Below are positions 63,110 through 64,000 of a stretch of DNA of 64,000 nucleotides, one piece after another (position 1 is the stretch's first letter; every line of letters begins with the position of its first letter). Made by a program: the position numbers and the translations under genes. The notes beneath the pieces are model-generated. The model worked only from the letters and a program-made list of their open reading frames with translations, was not told the DNA's origin and did no database searches. This stretch comes from Adiantum capillus-veneris (lineage: Eukaryota > Streptophyta > Polypodiopsida > Polypodiales > Pteridaceae): assembly GCA_014529385.2 (NCBI GenBank), contig CM043959.1, positions 15,572,809 through 15,636,808 on the forward strand, read 5' to 3'.

Positions 63110-64000
63110 CTATAGTATGATCCTCAGGTCTCTCAGAAGGTAACTCCCCTGGCAAGAGTCCGAAAAACAATCACTGAAACCACTCAAAAAAGTTGACTTG
63201 TCTTTATCTAAGGAAGACAAATTAGATACAACTTGAGGTACTTCTTTTGCAAAGATCAAGTACGCAGAAAGATGATTCTTTATTACAGATGAAATAGCAG
63301 AAGCAGAAACAACTAGAACAGACTCGCCTTTAAGCTTTACATCAAGGACATGGGTCTTTCCTCTATGTACAAGGGTAATCGTTTTGTTGTAAGTATCCAC
63401 CATAGCATGCAACCTGTAACACCATGGGATACCTAGTAACACATCACAGCCCTCAAGTGGCATAATATGAAATTCTTCCGCATCCACATAGCTATGGATG
63501 TGCAGACGAAGCTTTCCCAAAATGGGAGTAACAGGCTCTGAATGTCCTGGGCATGCCAAACCTGCTTCGCCTGTCATTCCCATCTCCTCTGCACGAATGC
63601 CCAACTTTGATGCCAATTCTGGTGATATGAAATTTGCACGGGCTCCTGGATCAAAGAAAACCAGCACTGTCTGGTCTCTAACTTTGCCCCAAGCTCTGCA
63701 CAGCTTCGTGGCATCTGTGTTTGGCTGATCTCCAACCAAATCTGGAACAAGTCCTGCACTCGGCTTTGGCTTCTTCCCTTTATGGTCTGACTTGTCATCC
63801 TTATCCTGTGACTTCTTCTGTGGGCACTCATTTGCAAAGTGTCCTTCCTGTTCACAAATGTAGCATTTCTTGGCCTCCCTAAGAGCTTTCCTTTCTTGAA
63901 AAGTTTTGCCAGAAAAATGCCTTTTTTGTCCTTGTCCTCGTTCCGAAGAAGATTTAGACTGCTTCTTGGACGTATCAGCTTCTTGAGTGGAGGGCTTCTT
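63110..64000 (-). pseudogene. B4 protease and gag C-terminus, off the window edge
   Basis: Protease frame 63739-63110 with [40 protein letters not shown] and [12 protein letters not shown]; it shifts near 63155. Upstream, a CCHC knuckle CYICEQEGHFANEC (about 63824-63865) and Lys-rich gag tail reach the window end. The element's 5' part is outside. Confidence 0.88.

Noticed and set aside
1..64000. CRISPR arrays, tRNA or rRNA genes, bacterial-type operons
   Set aside because: No regularly spaced repeats, no cloverleaf with a B box that I could recognise, and no rRNA motifs. tRNA-like hits are primer-binding sites only.

Overview
This 64-kb window is almost wholly made of nested, mostly decayed LTR retrotransposons. 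I see no host protein-coding gene, rRNA, tRNA or CRISPR array. Four Ty3/gypsy-type families and one Ty1/copia remnant account for nearly all of it. The source looks like a land plant: two families carry primer-binding sites for initiator-Met tRNA in the usual plant form, plant telobox motifs (AAACCCTAA) occur in the LTRs, and the coding decay is rich in CAG-to-TAG changes, as expected where CHG cytosines are methylated. Family D has an HP1-like chromodomain of a kind I associate with fungal and early-diverging-plant chromoviruses, so a non-flowering plant is possible, but this is a weak inference.

Layout. 1-1036: 3' end of a minus-strand copia element with a probable LTR. 1037-17450: a plus-strand stack in which family A copy A1 (gag-protease only) is broken by family C copy C1, whose integrase is broken by C2, a complete element at 8548-15374. 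17451-23672: A2, with a tandemly duplicated gag segment, a polyprotein without reverse transcriptase, and a truncated 3' LTR. 23673-41273: minus-strand family B. B1 (24138-32833) is complete, with 1476-bp LTRs and a TAAAC target duplication, and sits inside an older B-type LTR. It is followed by a chimeric element B2 (to 40183) and another B-type LTR. 41274-44190: scrambled C-family fragments in both orientations. 44191-54155: A4, broken by a B solo LTR (44948-46423, duplication CGAGC) and by complete element D (46605-52492, duplication TTCAT). 54156-57471: C3, a 5'-truncated pol with an unexplained insert and a 452-bp foldback. 57472-58018: truncated D LTR. 58019-58509: simple and palindromic sequence. 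58510-64000: 3' part of B4, running off the window.

How the parts relate. B, C and D encode gag, protease, RT, RNase H and integrase with a C-terminal chromodomain, but every copy here carries stops or frameshifts. Family A keeps gag, a zinc knuckle and a protease-like fold, followed by acidic His/Asp repeats and a His/Cys-rich domain where RT should be, so it probably depended on another element's enzymes. The points most worth following up are the dense perfect heat-shock elements in family D LTRs, a pair of hairpins with compensatory changes shared by all family B LTRs, the RT-less family A polyprotein, and the foldback with 211-bp arms.
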